Below the pieces are notes generated by a model that saw nothing but the letters and a program-made list of their open reading frames with translations, was not told the origin of the DNA and did not search any database. 64,000 bases of DNA from Thunnus maccoyii (lineage: Eukaryota; Chordata; Actinopteri; Scombriformes; Scombridae), in contig NC_056543.1 of NCBI RefSeq assembly GCF_910596095.1, forward strand, positions 18,090,042 to 18,154,041, read 5' to 3'. Positions 38,501-49,274 of the stretch are shown piece after piece (the first letter of the stretch is position 1; each line of letters starts with the position of its first letter). Made by a program: the position numbers and the translations under genes.

Positions 38501-39140
38501 GGGGTAAAAACTAGCTGTCAGCATGTGCAGTGACTAATGAACTCACTAAAAAAAAGCTAAATCTGCAGACTTTATACTTTAAATTCAATCAGACACATAT
38601 TGTACTGAGCTAATGAAACTGGTCATCTGGGAAAATATACATCAAACAAAACATTTAACCCCAATTGTGTGTGTGTAAGAGTAGAAATGTGTACTCTTTC
38701 ATAAGGTTTCTGGTGTTTGTACAATATGTGTCTCTGAATTTTGCCAAAAAAATCAATGCTTTTCATACCAACAGGCTTAATATTAATATTTTTTGTAACT
38801 GTGTGCTCTGCAGGTGCTTCGCTGACATCGCTTTTACTGCTTGGCTGTTTGTCCTATTAAAAGCTGCAAAGCATGCTCAACTTTTCTACACATCTCTGTA
38901 ACTCTGTTGTTTACAGTGTGCACAATTACTCCAGATATTTATCAATTTTAATAACACATTGTGTTTTTTCCCCAGTGTGGATTCTTCAAACGCTCCAAGC
39001 AAGATGACAATGTCCCTCGATACCACGCTGTGCGAATAAGAAAGGAATGTCCTCAGTATACAGATGGACAAGTCAAGCTGGATACTTTTGAGAAAAAACA
39101 GTGGATGACAACTTGGGTCGATAATGAAAGTTACTCGTGA
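17587..39140 (+). CDS. itga6: Integrin alpha-6 (laminin receptor alpha chain), complete, alternative A/B cytoplasmic tails
   Basis: Single-pass receptor chain that pairs with beta-1 or beta-4 to bind laminin; alpha6beta4 builds hemidesmosomes. Coding exons: 17587-17765, 27339-27463, 27711-27790, 27891-28152, 28329-28460, 29751-29964, 30157-30350, 30438-30532, 30926-31053, 31136-31225, 31317-31378, 31459-31628, 33073-33216, 33327-33451, 33738-33897, 34783-34869, 34966-35045, 35153-35230, 35333-35435, 35528-35698, 35813-35902, 35983-36090, 36192-36290, 36369-36494, then tail A or B. All phases agree: 1069 aa (A) or 1088 aa (B); human is 1073/1091. A signal peptide of about 25 residues precedes FNLDTT. 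FG-GAP blades carry Ca-type loops DLNADGWQD (326), DINQDSYED (388) and DLDSNSYPD (448). A furin-type RTKR lies at 899-902, the membrane helix at about 1011-1034, then GFFKR. Exon 9 uses a GC donor. Paralog a or b is unresolved. Confidence 0.95.
19205..19622. mobile_element. MITE of the 'ctgcaac...gttgcag' family, copy 1
   Basis: It starts AGAACTGCAACAAACGATTA and ends GTCAATTATTAGTTGCAGCC, an inverted arrangement, with internal CGATTA/TAATCAATTAG repeats and the 'cacagtttcataaagcccgag' and 'atattcagtttacaatcac' blocks of a very common teleost non-autonomous element. Related copies in this window are at 39902-40185, 48487-48813, 54127-54446 and 57513-57806. Confidence 0.7.
20722..20743 (+). 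repeat. TG dinucleotide microsatellite
   Basis: A short run of about 11 TG units in itga6 intron 1. Confidence 0.9.
22857..23562 (+). repeat. Intron-1 duplicated segment, copy 1
   Basis: Collinear with 26297-27013. The left part differs at many positions (roughly 85 percent alike by eye). Positions 23119-23463 look identical to 26605-26949 over 345 bases. A TA microsatellite (about 23459-23511) then interrupts this copy, and similarity resumes to about 23562. Open frames in both copies give the same peptide only because the DNA is the same. The segment contains GGTTCCCAACCTGTTTGGCC, a motif of hAT-type element ends. Confidence 0.85.
23459..23511 (+). repeat. TA microsatellite
   Basis: A run of TA units with three TG interruptions, inserted in copy 1 of the intron-1 duplication at the point where copy 2 reads TTCATATATTTGTGAG. 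Confidence 0.9.
24908..25219 (+). repeat. Two tandem units of about 168 bases
   Basis: Both units begin GCTAACAGCCC and carry the shared blocks CGGCTTTATTCAGT (CAGCTTTATTCAGT in unit 1), TTTTTAC and GAGGAGGAGACCTCTGCGG. The units start at 24908 and 25076 and differ at scattered bases. Non-coding. Confidence 0.75.
25560..25900 (+). repeat. Degenerate minisatellite with GTTAGCTAAAAGTAATGG units
   Basis: At least six diverged units of the form 'gttagctaaaagtaatggataaatggtt', with variable spacers, some reading TTAAATGAGTAAAATAG. A related unit pair also occurs at 24417-24480. Non-coding. Confidence 0.7.
26297..27013 (+). repeat. Intron-1 duplicated segment, copy 2
   Basis: Partner of 22857-23562. 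Positions 26605-26949 look identical to copy 1. Compared with copy 1 it has about 50 extra bases just before the identical core (about 26555-26604) and lacks the TA microsatellite. It ends about 325 bases before itga6 exon 2. Confidence 0.85.
31840..32475 (+). mobile_element. L2-like LINE 3' end in itga6 intron 12
   Basis: Fragments of a reverse-transcriptase C-terminus can be read, including ARIFSSVVPWWWNELPNSVR and FLSVFKKRVKTQLFGEHLRT (32108-32320). They are followed by a 3' tail with GTCGCTTTGGATAAAAGTGT and CTGTTAAATGAAATT, which is typical of fish L2-type elements. It is 5'-truncated and frameshifted, inserted in the sense direction of itga6. Confidence 0.75.
36495..38375. other. itga6 intron before the alternative tail exons
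   Basis: AT-rich intron sequence with the 36740-37092 repeat and a short GATTAATCAACATGAATTAG fragment near 37229, related to the 'gttgcag' MITE family. No additional exon was recognised. Confidence 0.5.
36740..37092. repeat. Interspersed repeat with GATACC/GATATC units
   Basis: Positions 36757-36800 and 36985-37092 are rich in 'ccgatac', 'ctgataccg' and 'gatatcggtatcag' text, ending GTATCAGTGCATCTCTAG. This matches a teleost repeat whose ends read TAGAGATGCAC. Its left end was not found. It lies in the 1.9-kb intron between the membrane exon and the tail exons of itga6. Confidence 0.5.
38376..38483 (+). CDS. itga6: itga6 alternative last exon A (short tail)
   Basis: An acceptor at CCCCCTCAG opens TGT GGT TTC TTC AAG AGA, encoding CGFFKRATKDQYDAAYHKAE and ending DKLSAEA before TGA: 35 residues in phase 0 with the membrane exon ending at 36494. 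It matches the A tail of mammalian alpha-6 (CGFFKRNKKDHYDATYHKAE). The exon starts with the same GFFKR code as exon B, so A and B are alternatives and are not joined together. Confidence 0.93.
   Translation, partial: CGFFKRATKDQYDAAYHKAEIHVQPSDKDKLSAEA
38976..39140 (+). CDS. itga6: itga6 alternative last exon B (long tail)
   Basis: An acceptor at TTTTTTCCCCAG opens TGT GGA TTC TTC AAA CGC, encoding CGFFKRSKQDDNVPRYHAVR, then an RIRKE segment, and ending EKKQWMTTWVDNESYS before TGA: 54 residues. It matches the B tail of mammalian alpha-6, whose ending is WNENESYS. If exon A is skipped, exon 24 splices here in phase 0; using exon A places its stop codon first. Confidence 0.93.
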   Translation, partial: CGFFKRSKQDDNVPRYHAVRIRKECPQYTDGQVKLDTFEKKQWMTTWVDNESYS

Positions 39141-39833
39141 ACAATTTTTCTGTTAGATGATTTAACAGGGATAACCTGTTTTTTTTTTCTTAAATAGTGT
39201 CACAAGCCACAAACCCACTGAACCTTGTTTTTTTGTTAATTTGGTGAACATGAAAAATGTATCATGTCATCATCATCATGTCTTTCAAGTTTTACACTGT
39301 ATAGATGATTAAATGTCTTTTTGTATGTTTTGTATATATTTAAATACTTCTGCACACTGTATATTTATTTTTTTTTTGATAAAAAACAGTTTCATTCAGC
39401 CAAAGAGTTTTTTTCAGTCTTATTTTTGCCCTGCAAGCAGAACAAGAAAGGGGCAAAGTTTGCTACTGATTTTAAGGAGGCGTAATGTCTGAAACCTTAC
39501 CGGACGTAAATCTATGCAAAGAAGGTACAGCTAGCTAAGACTCTTATGAATGTAAATCAATATAAATTTTGATGTTTAGTGTTTGACATTTGGATATATT
39601 ATCATGAAAAATGTACAAATGACCGCAGCTGACTCAAAATGCGAGCAGAGGCCTATTTTCACTATTGTGGCATCCAGGTAGCATCCACTGTACTGTAGGT
39701 CATCACTGAAGCGAAGATAACTCTTTTTGTTCCATGTGAGGAATCCAAAGGGAACATAGTAAAAAGAAAAAAGCACCTGAATTGTGACTTTTTAAAGATT
39801 TAATGAATAGTGTCTTGTTGAACTGTCAAGTGT

Positions 39834-39839
39834 AATAAA
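39834..39839 (+). terminator. Candidate itga6 polyadenylation signal
   Basis: AATAAA lies about 700 bases past the B-form stop codon, following an AT-rich 3' UTR with several T-runs. It suits the end of both tail forms. Cleavage would fall near 39855. Confidence 0.5.
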
Positions 39840-39901
39840 AATGCCTAAAAACTGAGTGCTACTGTTGAATTTCATTACCATTAGTGTATCCTGTATACAA
39901 G

Positions 39902-40185
39902 TAGAGCTGCAATTAATGATTGATTAATTCTTTCTTTTAATGATTTTTTGATTTAGAAAACGTCAAAATAGTGAAACATTTCCAACTGCCCAGTTTGATA
40001 TTTTCAGTCAGTACAGAGACCAAAAATATTCTGTTTACTATCATATAAATCAAAGAAAAGTAGCAAAACATCACACTAAGAAACTGGAACAAAGGAATGT
40101 TTGGTATTGCTTTAAAAAAAAAGTCAGATTAATCAATTATCAGAATTAATTTTCTGTCATTCAACTAATCAACTGTTTCAGCTGT
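39902..40185. mobile_element. MITE of the 'ctgcaac...gttgcag' family, copy 2
   Basis: It begins GTAGAGCTGCAATTAATGAT and ends at ATCAACTGTTTCAGCTG, with the family's 'agaccaaaaatattctgttt' internal block. It lies in the gap between the itga6 and nup62l 3' ends. Confidence 0.65.
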
Positions 40186-40385
40186 ATGTAAAAGAAAAAA
40201 CTGATTCTATCTGCCTGTGTCTCTTGTAAACAAGACAAATAATTGAATATTAAGCTTAAATATACAATAAGTGACAAAATCTGTGAACCAAAGTTTACCT
40301 TTGACTAAAACATTACCACTGAAATAACTGGCAGCGGTTCTTGTGTTGCTTTACGAACCCATAAGGCACATCATTAATCCAAAGA

Positions 40386-40391
40386 TTTATT
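40386..40391 (-). terminator. Candidate nup62l polyadenylation signal
   Basis: The minus strand reads AATAAA about 277 bases past the nup62l stop codon. Together with the itga6 signal at 39834 it leaves about 0.5 kb between the two convergent genes. Confidence 0.5.
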
Positions 40392-40667
40392 TAATCACAC
40401 TATTTAGAACAAGCATTTACATGAAAACAGATGATCATTTTCACAACTCTATATAAAAGCTATTGCATTGAAAAATATTCATTTTTTTATGCAACCCAAA
40501 CAGCTGAGAGAAAAAGCAGGTTTTAACAGGAATAGTGATGAATGCTTTGGTTGTACATTCATATAATATTGACCCCTCAAAAGGCATCCCTGTTTATGAC
40601 TACTGCCAAAACAAATATTTCAGTATTAGCATTAGGAGAATATACATATCAGCATGTTTATTGCGGA

Positions 40668-42006
40668 TTAGTCAAATGTTAAACGAAAGGTTTTCTCCTG
40701 CTCCTTGCGCTGGTTGTCACACAGTTTGGACACTTCCTCCACTCGTCTCTGCAGAAGAACTGAATTCTGATCAACCCACTGAAGTGAATCCATGTGGGCG
40801 TTAAGAATTTTGCAGATCTGCTGAAGCTAAAGGAGAGAGAGAAGAAACACAGATGTTAGTTTAAATGGTGACAATAAATGTCAAAGCACTAAACTTTGTC
40901 AAGGCAGGTTTAACTGATATTTTGTCTCGTCTTACTGGGTCACTGGTGTCTGCGGGGCCACTGGATGTGTTCAGGTGCTCGATGATCTCCTTCAGGTCCT
41001 GTGACATCCTCTTAAGCTGAGCATCCACGTTCTCAGCGAGCTTGTACGTTCTCTCACGTTCCTCATCGGCGTTCTGCATGTAGATGGTTCCACTCTGCTC
41101 CTTAACGGACTCCTCAAGCGGGCAGAGCAAGTCCTCCAGCTCCTTCTGTTGGGACAGGATGAAATCCAGCTCCTGGTTTAGCCTCCTCTGGTCCAGCTTC
41201 ACCTTCTCCATCTCTTTATGCAGCGCTGTGATCTTCTCGCCATTCTCCACCAGCATGCGGTCCCAGGCGTTCACCTGAGTCGCCTGCTGTAGGAAATGTC
41301 TCTCTTGATCCTCAAGCTCAAGACTCCACTTGTTTATGAGACCCTCTAGCTGGGCGTAGGTCATTACTGGAGGAGCAGCGGTTGTAGTGATTGCGGAGGC
41401 TGTAGAGAGTGTCGTGGTACTTGTGCCGGACGCAGGTTTGAGCCCCAGTGAAAAGCTGGTAGCAGCGCCTGTCGTGGCAGCTGCAGTTGAGGCTGGAACA
41501 GAGGTGGAGATAGTGGTGGCTGCCCCCAGAGGTTTGAGCATAAAAGACAGACCACTGGCTGCTGTGCTTGTTGCAGCAGCGGGGGTTGCTGTTGAAGTTG
41601 GAGCAACACCCAATGTAAACCCTGTGGCTGATGCTGGGGCAGCAGCAATAGGAGCAGCAGCAGCAGCAGCAGGTGCTGTAGAGACAGGAGCAGAGAAGAG
41701 TGAGGGGCCTGAAGGTGGGGCTGCCTGGGTTGATGCTGGGGGAGCTGGGGTTGATGAGGGCTTAATCCCAAAGGTAAATCCTCCACCCTGTCCTGTTGTG
41801 GCTGCGGCGGTGGAGGCTGGCTGGGGCTGGGGCTGGGCCTGGGCCTGAGGCTGAGGCTGGATACCCAGGGTGAGGTTGGAGGGAGCGCTGCTGCCAAAGG
41901 AGAAGCCTCCCCCTGTGGGAGCAGCAGTGGCTGCAGCTGTTGTCGTCTGGACTTTGGTAGCTCCAAAGCTGAACCCTCCAAATGAGAGGCCACCTGATGT
42001 GGTCGC

Positions 42007-42061
<55 letters not shown>

Positions 42062-42522
42062 GCCGCCGCTGCCGCTGGTTGTGGTGCTGGTTGGGTCTGA
42101 GCTGGAGCGGCAGCGCCAAAGCTGAAGCCCCCTCCTGCAGGAGCGGCCGCAGTGGGTTGCGCAGACAAACCCTGGCCCAGGGTGAACCCTGACCCCGCCG
42201 CTGGCGCTGTTGCGGAGCCTAACGTCAGCCCTGCTGCTGCTGTGGTGGTTTGAGGAGCTGCACCCAGCCCAAATGTGGTGGCGGGGGTCCCAAAGGAGAG
42301 ACCTCCAGCGGCTGCAGTGCTCTTGGCAGGGGTACCAAAGCTAAACCCGCCGGTAGGGTTGGTATTGGCCGCGATAGGAGTCCCGAAGGTGAAGCCCCCT
42401 CCGGAGGGTGCAGGTGTGGAGCCTGTCATACCAAAGCCGGTGCCCGTAGCTGCGGCGGCGGTCTTTTGAGCTCCGAAAGTGAAGCCCGTGGGGGCCTGCC
42501 CAAAGTTGAATCCGCCACTCAT
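40668..42522 (-). CDS. nup62l: Nuclear pore glycoprotein p62-like (Nup62l), complete, 2 coding exons
   Basis: Central-channel nucleoporin; FG repeats bind transport receptors and the coiled coil joins Nup54 and Nup58 in the pore. Coding exons are 42522-40936 and 40826-40668, joined by a phase-0 GT-AG intron (CCA|gtaag ... tttag|CTT), giving 581 aa; human NUP62 is 522. The N-terminus MSGGFNFGQAPTGFTFGAQK begins an FG/FT/FS-rich region of about 390 residues with GFSFG, GLSFG and FTLG repeats, rich in Ala, Thr, Gln and Pro. The C-terminus is the Nsp1-like coiled coil starting at MTYAQLEGLINKW and including EIIEHLNTS and ADTSDP. The second exon encodes LQQICKILNAHMDSLQWVDQ and ends TFRLTFD. A run of 15 Ala (about residues 150-164), coded by GCA/GCG repeats, lengthens the FG region. 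Frames on other strands through this exon are repeat artefacts. Confidence 0.95.
42003..42073 (+). repeat. GCT/GCC trinucleotide repeat inside nup62l exon 1
   Basis: About 70 bases of GCT units with GTT, GCC and GCG variants on the plus strand. On the coding (minus) strand they encode Ala runs of 7 and 15 residues split by two Thr. Such tracts expand and contract easily, so the length is probably variable between individuals. Confidence 0.9.
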
Positions 42523-43847
42523 CCTCGTTTCCCAGATTGAGCTGTTAACGTTACCGACTAACAGCTAACCTACAAAATGGTCACTTCCTACGCTGTAGCT
42601 TTTGGCGGGTCACAAATACGAGCTGGTTCAACGGAAGTTACTGGAGGAAACTTAAGTCCAACGATGACGCTCGACACGTTAACGGGTGATAAAGTCTGCC
42701 ACAGGTTTAGTTAACGTTACCTTGTACGTGACGGCGACCAAAAACTAACAACACATCCCTCACGGAAACGTGGTTCAGAGCCTCGACGTTTCTTTAATCA
42801 GGCGTCTGTGTAGCTCACTAAAGGAAATGACGGCAGTGAGGACCAACTGTTTTTGGTGTTCTGTGCCCTGAGTTTTGCCTGTCAGCCGCATTTGCACACA
42901 AGTCCCACCTCTCTTAGTATGATTGACAGGTCCAACCACCAACCACGTGACCTGTGTAGACCCAAGCTTAAATTTCATTGGTACAGCTCGTTACCTGAGA
43001 AACACGCATCAGGGAAAGATGACGAAAAATCTTTCAAAGAGTACCTAGTTTACGAAGATAAATCAAATCAACGACTGTTAAGCGTAAAAAGAAATGAATA
43101 AATGACGGTCAATTTGATGTTAAACAGTGTTAATATTGTTTGGTACTGATTTCGATATCGAATATAAACAGTTTTAAACGGCCTATAACCGGTGTAAGCT
43201 AAAGAAAGAAAGCTAACACTAAAACAAATGAGCACAATCGTAGAATATACTAATAAAGGAAAATTGTAATAGTTCCTACATGTAGATTTTTATTCACAAA
43301 TGTCATTCGCCTTACAGTTTTTCCTGAAGACTGTGAAATTTAAATACACAACTTACCGACAGTTGCCTTTATAATCGTTTGAAATGCCATCATGTTTTTC
43401 TCTCTTTTTTTCTCGACTGTACTTGTTTTGTGTCATATAGCCGTCAAATTTCACAGTTTAACACTGTAGTTATAGCGAATATAAAAATGAAACATTTGTC
43501 AATAAAGTTTTCCAAAAAAGTATTTAAACAAAGTGGAAGGCTACTATCTTGACGGCGCCGTGACTCTTTGGGCGGACTAGCTGCCTGTCCGGACAGCCTT
43601 CTCGACATGTTGACATTTCTGCCTGTAAGGGTTGAGCAATTGAGATAAGGGACCATTTAACAGACATATTTTTGCTGTAGCGATGCCCATGGATGCCCAC
43701 ATTTCTTCAAACCGCTTGATACCAGGATGTTAATCCCAGCAGTGTCTCTGCGAGCTGCTGAAGTTAGCATTAGAGCTAATGTCAACACAGATTAAGGAGC
43801 TGTAATCACACTTAATAATTACAGTCAGCGGAGGACCGGCGGCCACA
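42523..43847. promoter_or_regulatory. Head-to-head intergenic region between nup62l and pdk1
   Basis: This 1.3 kb separates two divergent start codons and should hold both promoters. CG dinucleotides are frequent near 42540-42800 and again near 43550-43620 and 43830, as at housekeeping promoters. An inverted CCAAT (ATTGG) is at 42978-42982. No exon was recognised. Motif assignment is inference. Confidence 0.4.
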
Positions 43848-46800
43848 ATGAGGATTTTAAGATTTTTGAGGAGCAGCGTGTCCATTGGAAAGGACATAGA
43901 CTATTATTCTAAATTTTCGCCATCCCCTCTTTCAATGAAGCAATTTCTGGATTTCGGTAAGAGGTGACACAACACACGCACACACTCACATATGAGCTCA
44001 TGGTCACTTTAAGGGACATTACTTAGACTTACATTAATGTCCCGGAGACTTACCTCAACCATAACCACTACTTTCCTAACCACTGACCCAAAAATCTGCT
44101 TTTTCCCAATTGGGAAATCGGCTTTTGTCCCCAGTTGGATTATCTGTCTGTCCTCAAGTAACTGGTCCTAAGTTTGAAATTTGTCTCCAAAAAGGGACAG
44201 ACCACACTTCTTCAGATCATAAAAATCCAATATTGCAGTGAAGCACACAATGGCCATAATTGTATGATGATAAAATGTTGGCAGGCATTTTTTTTGTTGA
44301 AAGGTTTACTTTCAACTAAACTCACTCATCTGACAGTGAAGACAGACTGCTCACCTGGACTTTTATTTTACTTTATTACATTGTCCATAACATCTGTTGT
44401 ATTTCAGATTCATATTTTGGGTATATGCTGCTGCTGTTATATGTATTGCGTAGATTATTCAGGTATCAATATTTAGTCACTCAATTCTTACATCAAGAGA
44501 CAATCCTGCACCTTATTACCATAGCGATATCCACCTGACCATGCTATTCTTTCTGCTCTATTAAGTTTTTATATACGAGTTAGTTTATGTAGTTACATAT
44601 AATTCAGCCTTTAATTGCATTTGTTTCTTTTACCTTTCTTACCTCATTGTTTGTTTGTTTTTACCTCATTGTTGGCTGCTGAAACATTTTAATTTCTCTT
44701 TGGGGTTAATAAAGTATTTATCTATCTATACTGATCTTTTGAAATAATAATACCACAGATTTCTCATTATTTCCCTCCAGGTTCAGAAAATGCATGTGAG
44801 AAAACATCATTCGCCTTCCTCAGACAGGAGTTGCCTGTGCGGTTGGCAAACATCATGAAAGAGATCAATTTGTTGCCGGACAACCTGCTCAGGACTCCGT
44901 CAGTCCGGCTGGTCCAGAGCTGGTATGCAGGTTTTCGTTCTCTTCTTTTTCCCTCCATCATCTCTCAGATCCGCCTGCATATAAAATAGACAGTAATGTG
45001 TTTTCTTCATATGCAGGTATATGCAAAGTCTTCAGGAGATTCTTGAGTTCAGAGACAAAAATGCAGATGATGAGAAAGTCACATATGAGTAAGTTAAAAG
45101 AAACACACACAATATTGTTTTATTTCTTCTATTCAACTCTAAAGCTTGTCTAACCCTTACGAAACGTCTTTATTATAGTTTCACAGACGCGGTGATAAAA
45201 ATCCGAAATCGACACAATGATGTCATTCCGACCATGGCTCAGGGAGTTGTGGAGTACAAGGAGGCTTACGGCACCGACCCGGTCGTCAGTCAAAACCTTC
45301 AGTATTTTCTGGATCGTTTCTACATGAGCAGGATATCCATCAGGATGCTGCTCAACCAGCACAGTGAGTAGATTAACTTCCACGTAATGAAATATGATCT
45401 CTTTCTTTTATCAGTCGTAGATTTTATAATGTTTTATCAATGAGGTAAAGTCGTTTCCTGCCACAGCATGCCAGCAGCAAACAAACCACCAGACCTGAAG
45501 TCATTTTCTGGCGTTGCCATGTTTGTTTTTGAAATGACTTGCACGTTATCCACACCCACAGTATGACTGAACGAGTTGCTAATTCATCTGTAAAGGATAA
45601 GTCAACCTGCTTAGATTTACACTGTGAAAGATAATACCACAAATATTCTTTTGCTCATGAAAAATATGTCTCTGCATTACTTTTACAGTCTATCTTTTGG
45701 ATTCACTTCATTCAGTGGATTAGTTTACTTCTGGCAGAAAAACAGCAGAATCATGTTAAAAAAAAAAAACACGCTGTCAGCCAACTCTGATATAAAGAAA
45801 GCTTTTTCAGCAGGTTTCCGGCTCTCCCAGACAGTGAGCACAAAGAATCAATAAAATTATAATAATAATATAATAATGATGACAACAAAAACACACCAAA
45901 CAGTAAAAAATAATAGATTGAATAGAAAAAATGCAGATAATAGGTCTAAGTAACAAGCAGATTAAAAAAGTTAATAAAAATAACAAGTGGTTAACTGCAT
46001 TTAAAAGGTTGTTTTTTAAAAAAATCTAGTCTATTTCGGGTGTATTTTCCTTTTATAATAATAATCACTTCAAACTGCAGTGCATAGTCACATCCCTGTG
46101 TGTTTTATTCAAGCTCTCCTCTTCGGTGGGAAGGTGAAGGTGAATCCAGCACATCCCAAACAGATCGGCAGTATTGATCCGAACTGTCGCGTCAGTGATG
46201 TGATCAGAGGTGAGGAACACAGTTTTATTAGGAACCTGCTGTGACTCGGTGATCAAATATGCTGTCGTTCAAGTTTTCATGTGATCTTTCCTGTAAACAA
46301 ACCCTCTTCCCTGTAGATGCCTACGAAAATGCAAGAAACCTCTGTGACAGGTATTACATGAACTCTCCTGATCTCATACTGGATGAATTCAACGGTAATT
46401 TGTTTGGATATTCGTCAGGAAAAAATATTTAGTGACATAAATATTCTTTAATTAATACAGATCGGTTGTTTGATTCAAACATATCAGTCTAATCTTTAAT
46501 TATCTGTTTGTCCTGACAGTCAAAGAGGTAGAAAAGCCCATCACGATGGTCTACGTTCCATCTCATTTGTATCACATGGTGTTTGAACTTTTTAAGGTAG
46601 GATTTGCTTTTCAGTCTTTTCCCCTTAAACACGTTGTGAGGTTGTTTGGGTTTGGACGGCTGCTACACAACAGTTTTAATCTTGCACGTGACGTCTTTCT
46701 CTTGTGTTAAACATCTGGAGAAACTCTTGTGTGCTTTATCTTTTGTGTAGAACGCCATGCGAGCCACCATGGAGTTATATGGCGACTCCATGGAGTATCC

Positions 46801-49228
46801 TTCTATCCACGCACAGGTCGCTCTAGGAACTGAAGATCTCACCGTCAAGGTGAAGTTGTGCTGCTACAGCTCCGTCTGATCTGCTGAATTTATGACTAAT
46901 TTATTCTTTTTTTTTTTTGTTTTTACTGCTGTCCAGTTGTAAAGTGAAGCCTAGAAATGTTAAAGCGACATATTTTTTTGTGATTTGTATGTATCGCTCT
47001 CGGCAATCAGCTGGATTCTTGAAGATGAAGTTGCTGGATAAGGACAGTGTTGATACAATAAACTCTTTTGCAGGTGAGTGATCGCGGAGGAGGCGTGCCG
47101 CTGCGTAAGATTGACAGGCTGTTTACCTACACGTACTCCACTGCTCCTCGGCCGAGCATCGACGGGTCACGTGCCGTTCCTCTGGTTAGTAATCCTGATA
47201 TCAAGTTAACAGTGTTTGAACAACTGTGGGTGGATGTGAGCCCACAGTGAGCCCACTTTTCACACTTTGCTCTTGACTATCAGATGTGTACTTTGCACCA
47301 TCAAGGTCTTGAAATGCTACAGAAGCACAGACTATAATCTTATACTTTTTAAAATCGCTTTATGCAGTAAACACTCACTACTTCAGACATTCTTATTTTG
47401 GCCTCAAACATATCAGACTGTTGGTAAGATTGTATTGATCTATTAATCAGTAGTCGGTGTTGTAAAGTCCCTCGTTAACCAGGATACAGGATCTTTGTTC
47501 CGGAGAATTCTGTCATTCGTGTGCTTGTTTTGCTTATTTTATGTCATTAGCCGACTCGTAAACTCAACGGCGGTGAATTAAGACAAATTGATGTTCTGGG
47601 CTGTTGAACTGGTCAGTACGACAGTCAGAAACGACATGTGTGTATTTATATTATATTACTGAGCAATTCAGTATTATTGACTTTTGTTGGAAACAAATCA
47701 TTATGATCACATTGTTTTATCATTTTACAAAATGTCCCAATTGATTCCAACCGAATTGTGATTTTAAAAAGTAACAAAATAAATGAATCTTTTTTTGTTT
47801 TGTTTTTTACATGAGAGCATTTGTAGAGTTTTATCTGAACTTGTGATGCAGGAAATCAAACTTTCTGAATAACTGAATCAATATGAAGCAATTTAATTGA
47901 AAATGGTTCACTGTTTCGAAGCATTTGATAGTCAAACTAGCGACATCTGCTGGGCAACTCATGACATAGCATTTATATGGACAGATAAAGAGACCGTGAT
48001 GAAACAGTTAGTCAGAATGTAAATGGTCTCACTGTTTTTTGTTATTGTTAATTTGTTCAATAACGTCTATACTATTAAATCTGATCACTGTTGTAGATGT
48101 CGTGGCAGATTGTTGCCATGGTATCAAAACATCCTGCTGTGACACTGTAGAATAATCTGTTGAGAGCGAAACATCACTAGTCTGAACATAAATTTAATTA
48201 TTTTCAATGTGATTCTGTAAAGATCTGCTAAATATATGTCAAAATCTGATCAATATTCTTCTTATTGTCGTATTGATTTCAATCACACCACAAGCTGTAA
48301 GAACAAAGGCTGTCATCAAAATCTTGTTGTTTTTTTTTTTTTCCAAATCTTAATCTGTCCTCTTACTGAAATCATTGTACAATTTGGTCACAAAACAGAC
48401 TCAACTCAAGGTCCTCTCACTAGCTTTTGCCAGAGCTTTCAACCGTGTCACACAGTCTTCACAACGAATGTTTCTTCTCGAGCTACAAGGGTTAGTTGAC
48501 AAAAAATTAATCAGCAACTTTTTTGATAATCAAATAATCATTTTAGTAATTTTTTATGAAAAAAATCCAAAAATTAGCTGGTTTCAGCTTCTCATAAATG
48601 ATTCTTTGATGCTTTTCTTTCTCTAAAATGATATTAAACTGAATATCTTCAGTTTTGGACACATATGAAGATGTCACCATGGACTCTGGGAAATTATCAC
48701 GGGCATTTTTAACTATTTTCTGACATTTTTAAAGACAAAATGACTAATTGATTAGTTGAGAAAATAATTGCCAGATTAATTGATAATGAAAATAATCGTT
48801 GGTCGCAGCCCTAGTTTGTTCAGTTGTCATGGAGATGGATCTGTTGACACTAGTTCATCATTCATGGCACTTTTAGGACTTTTTCGTCCAAGTTGGCTTA
48901 AAAGTTGATTCTTCACTTTGAAACAGACTAATAAATCCCACTCAAGGTCCACTTACTAGCTTTTTTTCTGAGCTTTTAACATGATTGTTACATTTCTTCA
49001 CCGTCTTTACTCCAACACATTTGATTGTAGAAGTTTTGCTTTATACCAAAACACTGCTCAGTTATTTATTATTTATTTATTTATTGTTAATTATTTTTTT
49101 CCCAGGCTGGTTACGGGTACGGTCTACCCATCTCACGCCTTTATGCCCGGTACTTTCAAGGGGACCTGAAGCTGTACTCTCTGGAGGGTTACGGAACCGA
49201 TGCAGTGATCTACATTCGGGTAAATGAG

Positions 49229-49274
<46 letters not shown>

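Noticed and set aside
41364-42119. 251-codon open frame rich in Gln/Pro/Leu, minus strand
   Set aside because: It is an out-of-frame reading of the repetitive GC-rich nup62l exon, which is unambiguous in its own frame. No start context, splice or domain support.
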